A DNA stretch of 64,000 nt from Heterobilharzia americana (taxonomy: Eukaryota; Platyhelminthes; Trematoda; Strigeidida; Schistosomatidae): the NCBI GenBank assembly GCA_944470555.2, contig CALYCZ020000333.1, positions 1 to 64,000 of the forward strand, given 5' to 3'. A program made the position numbers and the translations under genes. The notes under the pieces were generated by a model. It was not told where the DNA came from, searched no databases, and saw only the letters and a list, made by a program, of their open reading frames with translations. This document shows positions 11,001-20,690 of this stretch, piece after piece (the stretch's first letter is position 1; each line of letters begins with the position of its first letter).

Positions 11001-13919
11001 AGAAGTTTTCTCATCTCATCTCATGGAACTATCTCAGATATGGAATATTTCCCTTAAAAGTGCATAATCAGATTTTTACATAGTGGATGAAAAGAACAGG
11101 CTTTCTAGGAAATCAGTATGCAGGATAGTATGTCATTCAAGAGGCCGAATCATACACTAACTACCAAATCCTCATGTGACCAATGCATAAAAATGACCTA
11201 CTTTTGTTGCTTTCTAGAAATTTTTCCTGCAGCTTTACTGAATATGAATATGCCGATTGTATGATGTTTGTGAAGATGAAGTTGTGTCCCCACATCTTAT
11301 TGAATCACCAAGAAAGGTACAATATTTCAAATGCTTATTCCTATTTCGATTTAACATCTATCACGAACTAATTCTTTAGCTAGAGAAGCAATGGAAACAT
11401 TAAAAACCGTTTCGTCCTAGTTTCGTAGTCCTCACCAGCGCCATATCATTGGGGTTAGAGGACAAAGGATGCCGTCTTTTAGGAAAAGAAGAGATGGTTC
11501 GGTGATGAAAATGTCCTTATTACATGACTCTCTGAAGTTATATATATATCACAGACATTTAACAGCTTGCTGTTCAGTAATAGGGTTGAGCTGCATCACT
11601 AAAATAGCATCGAAGATTAGAGCCAAGCGTGCAACGGAGTTGTAAGTAACCTAGGAGAAAGATAAAGGATTCAACAAGGTTAAAATCTCTACTAGGTGGT
11701 AACCGTGACCGTGATGGTGTCCATTTGATTCATGTAAAGAAGGTGAAGAAAGAAACAAGGATTATAATGTAGGTACCCCTTATTAACCGATTACTGATAT
11801 TTAGATTATAAAATTAGAGGAAAAAGCTTAGACTATAGCAAGATGACAGATTGAATCTACTTTTTCTGTACACAGAGATATGGCTTGAATTGAGATTTAA
11901 ACTGTAAATTCTTTATGCCTTCTACTGTAGTATCATCTACGAAATCGGCACTCATATCGATGGTCTACACTTATATAATATGTATACTACCTAAGTATAC
12001 AGCTAACTAAAGAAGGCATAGACGAGGACGTCAAAGCGAGGATCGGATAAGCAAGAAAAGCTTTCACTAATCTGAAATCACTGTGGAGATCTACTGCATT
12101 CAACATAAAGCGTGAACAACATCCGGATTCTCAACATCAATTTCAAGTCAGTGCTACTATATGATTTAGAGACTTGGTGTGTCACGAAAAGCATTTCCAA
12201 CAAATTACAGATATTCACCAACAGCTTCCATCTACGCTCGATACTGAAGATCAGATGGCCAGAAAGAATAAACAACAAGGAACTCTGGCTGGCTGGCTGG
12301 CTGGCTGACAACGAACCAACCAACAACCTATCACTCAACAAATATGCAGGGGGAAGTGGAGATGGATTGGGCATACACTAAGAAGGTTGACTGGGGACAT
12401 CACTCGAGTGGAACCCAGATGGGAAACGACGAGTTGGGCGTCCCAGCTGTGGGTGACATGGAGGACATCGTGTGAGAAGGAAATGACATCTTATGGGGAG
12501 TCGTGGTACCAGGTCCAAAAGACTGAAGAGAACAGAGTGGAATGGAGGTGTGCTACTGAAGCCCAAAGGAAAAATAAATAAAATAATAAATAAGTATACA
12601 ATTTGGATTTCAGTTTTTTCTTATTACTTCTCAATGAATACTTCTTGTGTACCATTGTGTCTGTTGAGGTTTGTTCAACTCATAATCAACTGTATTATCT
12701 TTACAGATTCTTGTAATTCCTGATCAAGAGGCATTCATTCAATCTATAGAAACTTATGTATTGTGGATTGTCTGTCAGCTTCTTATAGATCAATCCTCTA
12801 GAAGAAACTATCTTGTCTTATTTTCAATGAAGTATTGAAAGAAAAAATTAAATTTCAAAGTCTCTTCCAATTCTAATGTCTTGATCAATTGAAGAGAGTC
12901 ATCAAAACTTATCGGTTGTAATTTCTTCATCACATGACAAATTCATCACCCATCTATCTATCTATCTATCCCTTATAGCAATAAAAGTATAATTACTTAG
13001 TTTAAGTAAGCTTCCTTCCTGTTCCCTCTGTATCTTTCAACTGAGTATTTAAAGTTCTCATTAGAGATGCTCTCAGTATCACAACAAGAAACCCTCCTGT
13101 TTCATGAAGAAGTAGATTATGCTAATCAATCTGATTTCTATAGTCTACTCTTAAATGACTATTCTGTAGTAAACTTCATATCTATCCTATTTACACAAGT
13201 AAAGAAAAGTATCAATTACATTTTAAGATAGGAATATTGCTGAAGGAAATGAAAGTTAAATATGTTCTTTCACTGTAACTTACTCGTTAGCTAGTAACAG
13301 TCCACGATTCCCACCACGTTCTAATGTTGTATCTGCTGATCCAAAGCCTCCAACAGCTACTAGTAAGTATACAAATTAGGTGAAATATACTAAAAGCAAA
13401 CTAGTGGTAAGTAAAAACAACAACAAAAAACTATTTGATATAGTCAAGTACATTTTAGAAAGTGATTAGAGGATTCGAACTAGACGCTTATGTGTTTTTC
13501 CTAGCTATAGGCTCAGTTTATCAGGTTATTTACACTCTATACAAATCAGTGTCAAACATTTGAAGGGTTGAAATTTGTAAGGAAATTTCAACTGAACTAT
13601 TGAATGTTCAAAACACTAATGATGCTAGTTAGAGTTATGATAAGATATACCAGTAGAATACTATGAATTACGAGATGTTTACAGCACAGATTGTACTGAT
13701 AATAATCCAAGTCATACATAAGGACAGATACTCAACAATGGGACTAGATGAAAGCTGAACTACATGAAGAATTGTTAGAATTAAGAAAATGTGAACAATG
13801 GGATTCTGACTCAGTGGTTTAATGGTAACATGCTTGCTACAGATTCTGCCGATTGTGGATCCGACCCCTGCCGAGGCCACAGGTGCACACCACTTAGGAG
13901 TTCCACATTAGAATGAGAG

Positions 13920-13993
<74 letters not shown>

Positions 13994-16900
13994 TATAGGT
14001 GAGGTCTTGAGTTCGACCCCTTGTCGGGTTGTGGGTGCGTACTGCTGAGCACTCCCATACTATGATAAAACAGCTGTCTAGTGTTCCTCGATTCTCAATA
14101 GTTTGCTAACTGATGTCAGTCTGTAATGAATACTACCTGAAAATAAGTAGAATAGTAAACAAATTATTTACCTGATTTCCCTGTAGGATTTTGTATTTCA
14201 CTAGCAAAATGTACTACATTTGTATTAGCCGGTGAAATCATATTATTGATAACTTCAAGTTTTGATGGACTTGGTATAAAACCAATTGGACTGCCTATTC
14301 GTACAACTCGACCAATCCACCAATCTTGATTGAAACGCTTTTTAATGTGTAGAAAATCTTTCACACTGAAACTGACAACTCTAGTCGGTGAAGGAGCATC
14401 CAAACCGTATAATCCACCATCAAAACTGATATTAGTTCTAACTGAAAAAGCTACTGGTTTAGACTAAACATAGTGAAAAGAAGAAAAATACATTTATATA
14501 TACATGCCAAAATAAAACGTTTACATTATGACAATTCAGATCATATTTGATAGAAATGAGATCATAAAAGTATTTTTTTTAATGCTGAAATGTTGTCATG
14601 CTTTTGAACTATTTACTGTTTATCAACAGTAAATAGAAGGAGTATCTTGAAACTTCAAGAAATTTATAGTTAACCTGAAACTAGAAACGTTCATTGGTCA
14701 GCATTTTAGCTGATCAAAACTTATCCCCTTGTACAACTACATTATGGATCCAATCGAATTTATGCGACTACACTTTGAACATGATCCATCATTACATAAA
14801 GTGTAGCGATATATGGGGTTACGAAGTCTAATTTTCAAAATGTTTCTGATAAATATGGTGATTAGTGAAGATCAGGGATAGAGCATAGTTATGGCTGTAT
14901 TTTGAGTGGTGAATTCGAGTCAATCACAACCATGAGAGACCTCAGTAGTTAGTCAGTTAGTTATCAGGTTTCAAATATAGTCTACCTCATAGCCTATTAT
15001 GCAGACGTACTCAGTGACATCATTACCGATAACTCAGGAGTACAATATCGACCGACAACCACATGACAGTCAACTTATTTCTAGGGCAGTATTTATGTCT
15101 TGTGGCTCAGTTAGTAATGAAGCAGGTCATTAATCCAGTGGTCACTCTTTTGAAGCATCCTGTTACTCAAGTGTTCAGTTCACCTTCAATCATTCCCCAT
15201 ATTATATCACAGTGTAACTCAGGTTGTACACAGAACGTGAATCAATTGCCTGTTGGCTTGCATGAAGTTATTGTTCAACCTGTTCAAGTTATTGAATAGT
15301 TTAAATAGTAAAATGTGACAAATCACATCATATTGTCGTCTATACATGATGATAATATGAACGTGAATGTCATCGTTATGCTGGTCAGGAAGCGTTCACA
15401 ATTTGTCATTGTTTATCAGTTAAATTAGTTTGGAGGTCAAGGTGATATGAATATGTGTCTGTATGTAACTGGGTATAGAAAAATAAATAAATAAATAATA
15501 TGGATGACAAAATTCGTTTTGTTTGTGTGTATATACTTTTGATCAGATCCATTGTGTGTGTGATGTGTTGTTTTTGGAAATACTTACTGTCCAGGTTGGT
15601 TGGATAGTTAGGCCTTCCTTTCTGTTACCCGAGTGCATTAGGATTCAACATAATATGAAATATTTCAAGTTGTTATTCATCGAAGACTGATATCAGTTGG
15701 AGGAACAAAGGAAACCTGGGAGCGCTAGACAGCCGTTTCGTCCCAGTATGGGACTCCTCAGCAGTGCGCACCCAAGACCCCGCCCTCCCCGGATCGAACC
15801 CGCAACCTCCAGGTTCCATGGCCAGCACGTTACCATCGAGCCACTGGGTCAGAATCCAATGCTCCATATTTCCAAGGTCTGTTGGCTGACGATATAGCTC
15901 AACCGCCACCCAATGTCATCGTTGAGTATCTGTCCTCACGGTCATCATGCTTTGACTCCACCAGTTACGACTTCTCATTGGAACTTCGGAACTCCGATGA
16001 ATAACGACTTGAAATATTTCTAAATCTCCACAACTCCCTCAAAAATTTAATTGAACTGGTGCTCATTGGTGACTAGCTTCGAGAAGTATTCCCGAAGTTC
16101 CAATGGGAAGTCGTGACCGGTGGAGTCAAAGCCTGATGGCCGTGAGGACAGATATTCAACGATGACATTGGGTGGCGGTTGAGCTATATCGTCAGCCAAC
16201 AGACCTTGGAAATATAGAGCATTGGATTCTGACCCAGTGGCTCAATGGTAACGCGCTGGCTGCGGGTTAGATCCCTGCTGGTGGGGTCGTGGGTGCGCAC
16301 TGCTGAGGAGTCCCATACTAGGACGAAACGGCTGTCCAGTGCTCCCAGGTTTCCTTTGTTCCTCCAACTGATATCAGTCTTCGATGAATAACAACTTGAG
16401 ATATTTCTAAATCTCCACAACTCCCTCAAAAATATAATATGAAATGCCTGGCATCGGCTATTCTTCTTTCTTTGTAGTTTAAAAATCCCTTTCGAATAAT
16501 TTTAATATTTTCAATATTGATTTTGTAACTGTGATAGATGGCGTGAACTGCGATCGCCGACTTGATTTGTAAGTTCTCTAGTTCTACAGGATTATTTGGC
16601 GGTCATTTTGTGTAGCTTGCATGTTCTTTAGCCTTAATGAGGATCTTACGGGATGATTCTCCCATTTAATAAGCATCATAGTCAACACAGCCTAATTTGT
16701 AGACACAATTTTGTCTGAAGGTATAATGAAGTTTATCTTTTATGTGGACTAGAGCATTACTGAGAGTGTTGGTTGTCTTGTAAACGGTCCCAACTCGGTA
16801 CTTTCTTAAGATTCTTTGTAACTCTTCGGTTGTACCTTGGTGGAATGGTAGAACTACTGTACCAATCCAAGAATCATCATATGAATTTTCTCTTGGTTTC

Positions 16901-18082
16901 CACGATTCATGTTTCTGGATCTTTTGAATGACATGATGAGGGTAGTTATTGGAATATAAAACATCTGATATATTACTTACTTCTGTTCGCCTGTCATCTT
17001 CATTCGTGATGAGCTTTGTGGCTCTCCTGAATAAGTTCCGAGCAAGTGAAAGTTTAGCACTGAGTAGATGTGCTGAGTTAAAATCAACATATCGATTTGA
17101 ATGTGTTGGTTTATGCGATAAATCGATAAATTTAGACTTTCGTTTCCATTCCTTTTAACTATAGAACAGTCTAGAAATGGTAGTTCCCTGCTTGGATTTT
17201 CATGTTCACATGTGAACTTTATACATATATATATATGGAGAATAAGTGTTAATTCAGTTCGAAAAGGTTCTTAGGCCAGATCTTTTCAAAATTATGAAAG
17301 TATCATTTATGTATCTGAGCCAAATACGTGGTTTGATGGTGTTTAAAAAGATGATTGATTCAATATGGGACATGCAGAGGTTTGCAACGATAGGGGACAC
17401 TGGAGAACCCATAGCTACTTCATTAGTTTGCTTGTATAGTTTTCATCTAAACATGAAGATAACGTTTTATAATGTTCTCTAACAGTGGCTCAATGGTAAC
17501 GCGCTGGCCACGGAACCTGAAGGTCGCGGGTTCGATCCCTGCCGGTGTGAGGTCGTGGGTGCGCACTGTTGAGGAGTCCCATACTAGGACGAAACAGCTG
17601 TCCAGAGCTCCCAGGTTTCCTTTGTTCCTCCAACTGATGTCAGTCTACGATGAATAACAACTTGAAATATATTTATTATTATTGGATGGTAGTTACAGTG
17701 ATTTACTTATATTGATGATTGAATTAATTGGTGTATATCAAGGGGAACGCCTATGCGATGAAATTTTGCCTTAGGATATAAGTCGGGCATACTTCTTGTG
17801 CCTACTTTAAATACTATTTCATCATTTCAAAGTGAAATATGTAAACCAGTAAGCTATTGAAACAAACAGATAAACAACAATTGAAATCTTGTTACAAATT
17901 AGAAAGAATAATCTAAATAAATAGTTAAAGAATACGCCAAAAAGGAGGTACTACTAAATAGAATAACTTACAATTGATAACTCAAGTTCTTTTAAAGCTA
18001 AACGTTCTAATTCTAAGCGTTCAGCTTCTAATATTACTTCACTATCAACAGAACCGCTACTTTCACTTGAACGTCTTGAACT
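4900..18082 (-). CDS. Voltage-gated calcium channel beta subunit, variant type (partial gene, six exons seen)
   Basis: Cytoplasmic CaV-beta subunits bind the alpha-1 pore subunit and set its trafficking and gating. Exons on the minus strand, 5' to 3': 17972-18082, 14172-14463, 13284-13359, 9874-9953, 6919-7045, 4900-5039. Every intron has GT..AG ends, and codon phase is continuous across the first four junctions. Order: acidic/helical linker, SH3 core ([18 protein letters not shown], then GFIPSP), low-complexity HOOK, start of the guanylate-kinase-like domain ([27 protein letters not shown]). The positions that are Ser in ordinary beta subunits (VPSMRP, GPSLKG) are Cys and Ala here, ten residues apart. 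This matches the published schistosome variant beta subunit linked to praziquantel sensitivity. N-terminal exons lie upstream and were not found. The rest of the GK domain must lie left of 4900, probably outside the window. Introns are filled with retroelements. Confidence 0.9.
5170..5698 (+). mobile_element. 5'-truncated RTE (SR2-like) LINE, 3' end
   Basis: The copy covers the C-terminal part of the RTE protein: ATTTCC..CAGATATTCATC, the GGGAAACAACGAGTTGGGC block, GTTCCACTAGGAACC, and an AATAATAATA tail. Flanking repeats TCGGTG[T/A]AAAAT at 5158-5169 and 5699-5710 match at 11 of 12 bases and look like a target-site duplication. It lies in the CaV-beta intron between 5039 and 6919. Frameshifts are present. 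Confidence 0.75.
6095..6225 (-). mobile_element. tRNA-derived SINE-like relic
   Basis: On the minus strand, box A-like TAGCCCAGTGGTTAAGTCAC is followed about 35 bases later by box B-like CCGGTCGAAATTTC. No cloverleaf good enough for a real tRNA was seen. Orientation follows that of the pol III boxes. Confidence 0.4.
6505..6610 (-). mobile_element. SINE-B relic with decayed hammerhead
   Basis: CTGTTCCATCTCAGTATGAG, then ACTCCTCAACAATGTTCACC, aligns with the complement of the SINE-B hammerhead region seen intact at 15722-15766. It is degenerate and lacks a convincing tRNA head. Confidence 0.4.
6919..7045 (-). CDS. CaV-beta exon: acidic HOOK segment
   Basis: The exon starts after TTTCAG and reads [18 protein letters not shown] followed by a Lys/Pro-rich stretch ending KKKAFSKK. 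It corresponds to the basic/acidic HOOK tail just before the GK domain. The best donor (GTAAAC, exon end 6919) leaves two bases over, while the next recognised exon (4900-5039) opens at phase 0. Either a short exon lies between them or another donor is used (for example GTTAAA a little upstream). The 3' end is therefore less certain than the 5' end. Confidence 0.75.
7310..7390 (+). mobile_element. tRNA-derived SINE-like head
   Basis: CTAGACCTCGTCTGTAGTAC, then AACTGGTAAAG, then TTGGTTCAAATTTC has box A/box B spacing typical of tRNA-derived SINEs. The family could not be assigned, and it is too divergent to be a functional tRNA. Confidence 0.35.
7560..7700 (-). mobile_element. SINE-B relic
   Basis: Minus-orientation block: GACATCAGTTGGGGGAACCA, then CATCTGTTTCGTCC, then GACTCCTCAGC. 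It keeps the GGACGAAA and CTGAGGAGTC halves of the hammerhead, but much of the rest is altered. Confidence 0.5.
7975..8155 (+). mobile_element. Decayed Sm-alpha-like SINE
   Basis: GTGGCCTACTAGAAGACC and then TGGTTCGAGTATC form the tRNA-like head. ATGACGAGTCTCAAGTAGGG and CAAAACACGC resemble the hammerhead core with several changes (first core C lost, GAAA altered). It is predicted inactive. Confidence 0.45.
8630..9490. mobile_element. PLE-2 3' region, inverted arrangement
   Basis: 8630-9390 is a minus-orientation PLE 3' region, closely similar to the complement of 56930-57545 (TAGTCAATTGGTGTTC, AGTGACCTGTCAATATC, GAGTGATGAAATGTCG). It includes the GGAGGGAATTTG / CACCAATTCCACCAAGTGG part seen in the 57-kb PLE. 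From about 9405 to 9490 the family's end (CTGTGGATGATGTCGCTGTC, AAAGCTTCACGATTAAAC) appears in plus orientation, so the element is folded back on itself. Confidence 0.65.
9585..9695 (+). mobile_element. Very short RTE 3' end
   Basis: GTCGTGCAGCCAGATTGAGG and then CTGCAGAGAAGAGAGTG, GCTACTGAAGCC and GGAACCCAGGGGATAAATAA are the last 110 bases of the RTE family with its AATAAATAA tail. It is heavily 5'-truncated. Confidence 0.65.
9874..9953 (-). CDS. CaV-beta exon: HOOK region, part 2
   Basis: This 80-nt exon encodes [20 protein letters not shown] and then GHKNWK, hydrophilic and Ser/Pro-rich as expected for the HOOK. The acceptor is ATCATCAG and the donor GTTAGT. Its first base completes Asp from the previous exon, and its last base G begins the Asp codon finished by the next exon. 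Confidence 0.8.
10330..10720 (+). mobile_element. PLE-2 3' end fragment
   Basis: Similar in order to 57240-57545 and 20160-20580: a TTTCTAGAAGTTTGGCATTC block, GATTCAATCTATCAAC, CATATTCAACGTCATCAGG, ACAAGCTACTAAGCCA and TGACAATGAAAGCTCCGTG. It is divergent and plus-oriented, in the large CaV-beta intron between 9953 and 13284. Confidence 0.5.
10735..11990. other. Intron sequence, no feature recognised
   Basis: AT-rich DNA within the CaV-beta intron. I found no exon, tRNA-like head or retroelement coding block here. Confidence 0.5.
12002..12590 (+). mobile_element. 5'-truncated RTE LINE with target-site duplication
   Basis: Starts in GGCATAGACGAGGACGTCAA and runs through the C-terminal coding region (short GGCTGGCTGGCTGG run near 12287-12307, [13 protein letters not shown] frame) to an AAATAAATAAAATAATAA tail. 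TAAGTATACA at 11992-12001 is repeated at 12591-12600. Frames are broken. Inserted in a CaV-beta intron. Confidence 0.8.
12601..13270. other. Intron sequence, no feature recognised
   Basis: Unique-looking AT-rich sequence next to the CaV-beta exon at 13284. A short TATC microsatellite lies at about 12953-12973. Nothing else could be supported. Confidence 0.5.
13284..13359 (-). CDS. CaV-beta exon: HOOK region, part 1
   Basis: This 76-nt exon encodes a Gly/Asn-rich low-complexity segment ([19 protein letters not shown], then LLLAN). It is flanked by a TACTAG acceptor and a GTAAGT donor. The split codons at both ends join in frame with the neighbouring exons, which is the main evidence. HOOK sequence is poorly conserved, so homology alone would not identify it. 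Confidence 0.8.
13797..14140 (+). mobile_element. Two decayed SINE-B pieces around a TA microsatellite
   Basis: 13797-13922 carries a tRNA-like head (CAGTGGTTTAATGGTAAC, GATCCGACCCCTG). After 63 bases of TA repeats, 13995-14140 repeats the box B area (GAGTTCGACCCC) and a decayed hammerhead (CTGAGCACTCCCATACTATG, then ATAAAACAGCTGTCTAG). The core reads CTGAGCA instead of CTGANGA, and GAAA has become AAAA. It is predicted inactive. Confidence 0.6.
13923..13985. repeat. (TA)n microsatellite
   Basis: About 60 bases of nearly pure TA dinucleotides inside a SINE-B relic, in a CaV-beta intron. Confidence 0.95.
14172..14463 (-). CDS. CaV-beta exon: SH3 domain core
   Basis: This 292-nt exon encodes 97 complete codons plus one base. 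It holds the SH3 core: [15 protein letters not shown], then [21 protein letters not shown], then a [10 protein letters not shown] end. These correspond to PVAFAVRTN, KDFLHI..NDWWIGR and GFIPSPVKL in metazoan CaV-beta. Acceptor is TTTAG and donor is GTAAAT. The leftover G joins TA of the next exon to make Val. Confidence 0.93.
15662..15985 (-). mobile_element. SINE-B (tRNA-derived, hammerhead-bearing), left arm
   Basis: The minus-strand head has CAGTGGCTCGATGGTAACG (box A) and a GGGTTCGATCCGG box B. These are followed by a GC-rich linker, the hammerhead, and a tail CCTCCAACTGATATCAGTC..GAATAACAACTTG. A further 130 bases of upstream sequence is shared with the right arm. Confidence 0.75.
15722..15766 (-). 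ncRNA. Hammerhead ribozyme, type I (SINE-B), core intact
   Basis: The minus strand reads GCACTG, CTGAGGA, GTCC-CATACTG-GGAC, GAAAC, a short loop, then GTC followed by TAGCGC. All invariant core bases are present. Helix I keeps most pairs but has one mismatch and a G.U next to the cleavage site. Stem III is only two base pairs, as in other schistosome hammerheads. Confidence 0.7.
16095..16433 (+). mobile_element. SINE-B, right arm
   Basis: Head at about 16238-16275: CAGTGGCTCAATGGTAACG and GGGTTAGATCCCT (box B with one change). Hammerhead at 16297-16342, then the tail CCTCCAACTGATATCAGTC..ACAACTTGAGATATTTC, ending about 16433. The sequence upstream of the head is shared with the left arm, so the mobilised unit was larger than the SINE itself. 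Confidence 0.75.
16297..16342 (+). ncRNA. Hammerhead ribozyme, type I (SINE-B), best-preserved copy
   Basis: Helix I GCACTG (16297-16302) pairs perfectly with CAGTGC (16337-16342). Core CTGAGGA is 16303-16309. Stem II is GTCC/GGAC around a 7-base loop. GAAA is 16325-16328. A 2-bp stem III with loop GGCT leads to the cleavage triplet GTC (16334-16336). Every invariant position is present. Cleavage is expected after 16336. The very short stem III suggests low activity as a monomer. Confidence 0.8.
16446..17470 (-). mobile_element. Penelope-like element (third type), RT end and GIY-YIG endonuclease, decayed
   Basis: Reading leftward from 17470: [68 protein letters not shown], then [25 protein letters not shown], a stop, [16 protein letters not shown]. 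This is the RT palm, linker and GIY-YIG nuclease of a PLE (YINDT for YVDDT). A TAA falls exactly where the YIG isoleucine region should start, and other frame breaks occur. It lies between two SINE-B copies in the intron at 14463-17972. Confidence 0.75.
17483..17672 (+). mobile_element. SINE-B with complete head and mutated hammerhead
   Basis: Head CAGTGGCTCAATGGTAACGC and GCGGGTTCGATCCCTGCC is the best box A/box B pair in the window. The hammerhead at 17555-17601 reads TTGAGGA instead of CTGAGGA, losing the invariant first C, so cleavage is not expected. The tail ends in ATTATTATT. Confidence 0.75.
17972..18082 (-). CDS. CaV-beta exon: pre-SH3 linker
   Basis: This exon has 37 codons, phase 0 at both ends, with acceptor TTTTAG and donor GTAAGT. 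The peptide starts [16 protein letters not shown] and continues as a charged, Leu/Glu-rich helix ([15 protein letters not shown]). This resembles the Ser-rich stretch plus EAERQAL-type helix that precedes the SH3 domain in CaV-beta proteins. It reads in frame into the [11 protein letters not shown] start of the next exon. A long CTA microsatellite begins about 100 bases upstream in the adjoining intron. Confidence 0.88.
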
Positions 18083-18184
18083 CTAAAATGATAAATAATT
18101 GACACTTTTTTGTTATATTACTTCAATTGATGCAACACACAAAGATTAGTATCATTTGATATGAACAATAAACGGATTGCAGTG

Positions 18185-18350
<166 letters not shown>

Positions 18351-18900
18351 ACTACTATTACTGCCACTTTTGTTGGTTAAATTTCGCTGTCATAGTGTTG
18401 AAATGAAGTAAAAGTTAAATATTATCGGATTAAAAAATGTAACAACTAAGCGGAGTATGAAATTGCCTATTCATCCAGGATTTATTTGACAAAATAGTAT
18501 AGTGTTTACAAACAATAGGGATGAGGTTTACAGCTTACAACTGACCCATAAATCTGTCTTTGAATAGTTGTAAAATTTCCTATCTATCAGCCAGTATTGA
18601 TGGAAATCTATTCATCATACTTTAAAGAATAACCATTAGAAAGAGTAATTCAGTAGCCTAAAACATTCCATTTAGTGACTGATTGATGGTTGGGTTCGAT
18701 AAACCGTGTAGAGAGAAAGTAATTTCTCTCACGGATGGACAAAATTTGGAGGGGCATTGAAAACTAAGAAGCGCTGGATTCCATCACTGAATATCATAGG
18801 TCAGCTATCCACTGCTTACAGGTCATAAAAGGAACTACAATTTGAATGAGATGATCCAAAGCGTATTCATTCATTATATTTCTACATACCAACTAAACTA
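18351..18900. other. No feature recognised
   Basis: AT-rich sequence upstream of the recognised CaV-beta exons. No exon or repeat family could be named. Confidence 0.4.
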
Positions 18901-18924
18901 TCAATGACTGTAGTCATTTCATGT

Positions 18925-19055
18925 TTGATCAGAAGAACTTTGGTCAACCTCCTCAGTAGTAGTGCTCACCCATGATCCTGCCCTTCAGGTGTCGAACCCG
19001 GAACTTTCAAGTTTCGCGATCAACACGTTACCATTGAGCCACAGGATCAGAATCC
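18925..19055 (-). mobile_element. Truncated SINE-B
   Basis: On the minus strand the head is CTGTGGCTCAATGGTAACG, then CGGGTTCGACACC. Only the 5' half of the hammerhead remains (CTACTGAGGAGGTTGACC), after which homology stops. Confidence 0.55.
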
Positions 19056-19499
19056 TGAAATCGATTGAAAAAAATTTTTCACAAAACCTACACATTTCAT
19101 TTTTACTTGAATCGTATAGATTGTGAATATTCATTACGATTTGATTATTTGAACAGATCGGTATCATTTTGAAGATTTTCTTTGCACACTATATAATCAC
19201 TTTTTACTGACTACTACTCACTATTTGTAGACACCTATAGTTGACTGTAGATTTTAAACAACATGGGTTTGTGTGTAAAAGTCAAAAATTTCCTTGGTCA
19301 CTGTATATCATAATCATTAAAAAGTATTTCTACCTGCATGAAGATTCATCAGTAAATAACAAGGTTGGTTTCATTTCATGTATAATATGCGCCTACACAC
19401 AAGAAGAAGTCGATCAGATCACAGACATCATCAACTAAATACATTTTAGGTATTAATATTAACCTAGATGACATAATTGGGCAGCTTTCATTGTCATTC

Positions 19500-20140
19500 A
19501 ACTGCAGGCGGCGGCGGCACAGACGATGACGTCAAAGCCAGCCAGGATCAGATCATCAAGTGTGGAGAACTTCTGCACTCAGCATAAGGCGTGAACAGCA
19601 TCTGGGTTTTCAACACCAGCGTCAGACAAGTCAGTGCTCCTATATGGTTCATAGGCTTGGCGTGTCACGAAAAGTATTTCCAACGAACTACAGATATTCA
19701 TCAACAGCTGCCACCTACCCTCACTCAATACTGACAATGAAGATCAGATAGATGACCAGAATAATAAGAATAAACAACAAGGAACTCTGGCTGGCTGGCT
19801 GGCTGACAATGAACCAACCAACAACTTATCACCCAAAAAATATGCACTGGAAAGAAGAGGAGATCGATCGGATTGAGCATACACTGAGAAGACCATTCAA
19901 GGATATCACGCACCAGGCCAGGCCAGGCAGTCGAGTGGAACTCAGATGGGAAACGACTAGCTGGGCGTCCCAACTAAGGGTGACATGGAGGAGATGATGT
20001 GAGGAAGAAATTAGAGCTTGTGGGTAGTGGCGTAACCAGGTTTTGAAGAGTGGAGAGAAGAGAGTGGAATGGAGGTGTGCTACTGACGCCCTATGTTCCA
20101 CTAGGAACCCAAAGGACAAATAATAATATAATATAATTTG
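19500..20140 (+). mobile_element. RTE LINE copy 1, 5'-truncated, with target-site duplication
   Basis: Starts at AACTGCAGGCGGCGGCGG and ends in AATAATATAATATAATTTG. ATTGTCATTC at 19490-19499 is repeated at 20141-20150. It covers the C-terminal third of the RTE protein with frameshifts. It includes a short GGCTGGCTGGCTGGCTG run and marks the left boundary of the tandem duplication. Confidence 0.8.
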
Positions 20141-20150
20141 ATTGTCATTC

Positions 20151-20690
20151 TAGACAACATTAGCTCTACAACAAAATCAGCTTGATAGTGTTTCATAATG
20201 ACCTTGGCTGTTATTACTTGTTTTTGTAATGATGCGAAGGAATTTTTAGGTCAGCCTACAGGTCAGTTAGTAATCAACACACATATTAACCCAATCAATC
20301 GACCAATGAATGATATACTAAACAACAAGAATGATACAGTTCAATTCAGTAAGACAATTAGTCAAGATATGTTTACACACAATAACAAAATTACAACAGA
20401 AACAATCAATCACATTCAACGTCATCATAACAAACTACTAAGCAAATTTTGAAGAAAATCCACTAACTCATTTCTTTCTATAGTTTTTGCTGCTACTGTT
20501 GTCAAGAATGACAGTAAAAGCTTGACGATTATACTATTCAGCTTAGAGAACACAACACCACTGAAGTTATTCATCTGAGAGACAAATATTCTTCACCAAC
20601 TCAACATTATGCATATGAGTATGACTTTGTCGAATCTGCTCAATGGAAAAGATTTCATGAACCTTAAAGATAAATAGTACTTCACTGTTT
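20151..20690 (+). mobile_element. PLE-2 3' end fragment (unit 1)
   Basis: Contains TTAGTAATCAACAC, CATTCAACGTCATCATAACA, AACTACTAAGCAAATTTTGA and AATGACAGTAAAAGCTTGACG. These match the end of the PLE family also seen at 10.5 kb and 57.5 kb. The 84-residue open frame at 20198-20452 lies in this non-coding tail and is probably incidental. Confidence 0.5.

Larger units (their letters stand above)
15650..16445. repeat. Large near-perfect inverted repeat made of two SINE-B copies, flanked by 12-bp direct repeats
   Basis: Arms about 15660-15985 and 16095-16430 are complementary, including the SINE tail, hammerhead, tRNA-like head and a further 130 bases upstream (GGCGGTTGAGCTATATCGTC and its complement). 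About 100 bases separate the arms. ATAATATGAAAT occurs at 15650-15661 and again at 16434-16445, immediately outside the structure, as a target-site duplication would. Confidence 0.8.
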
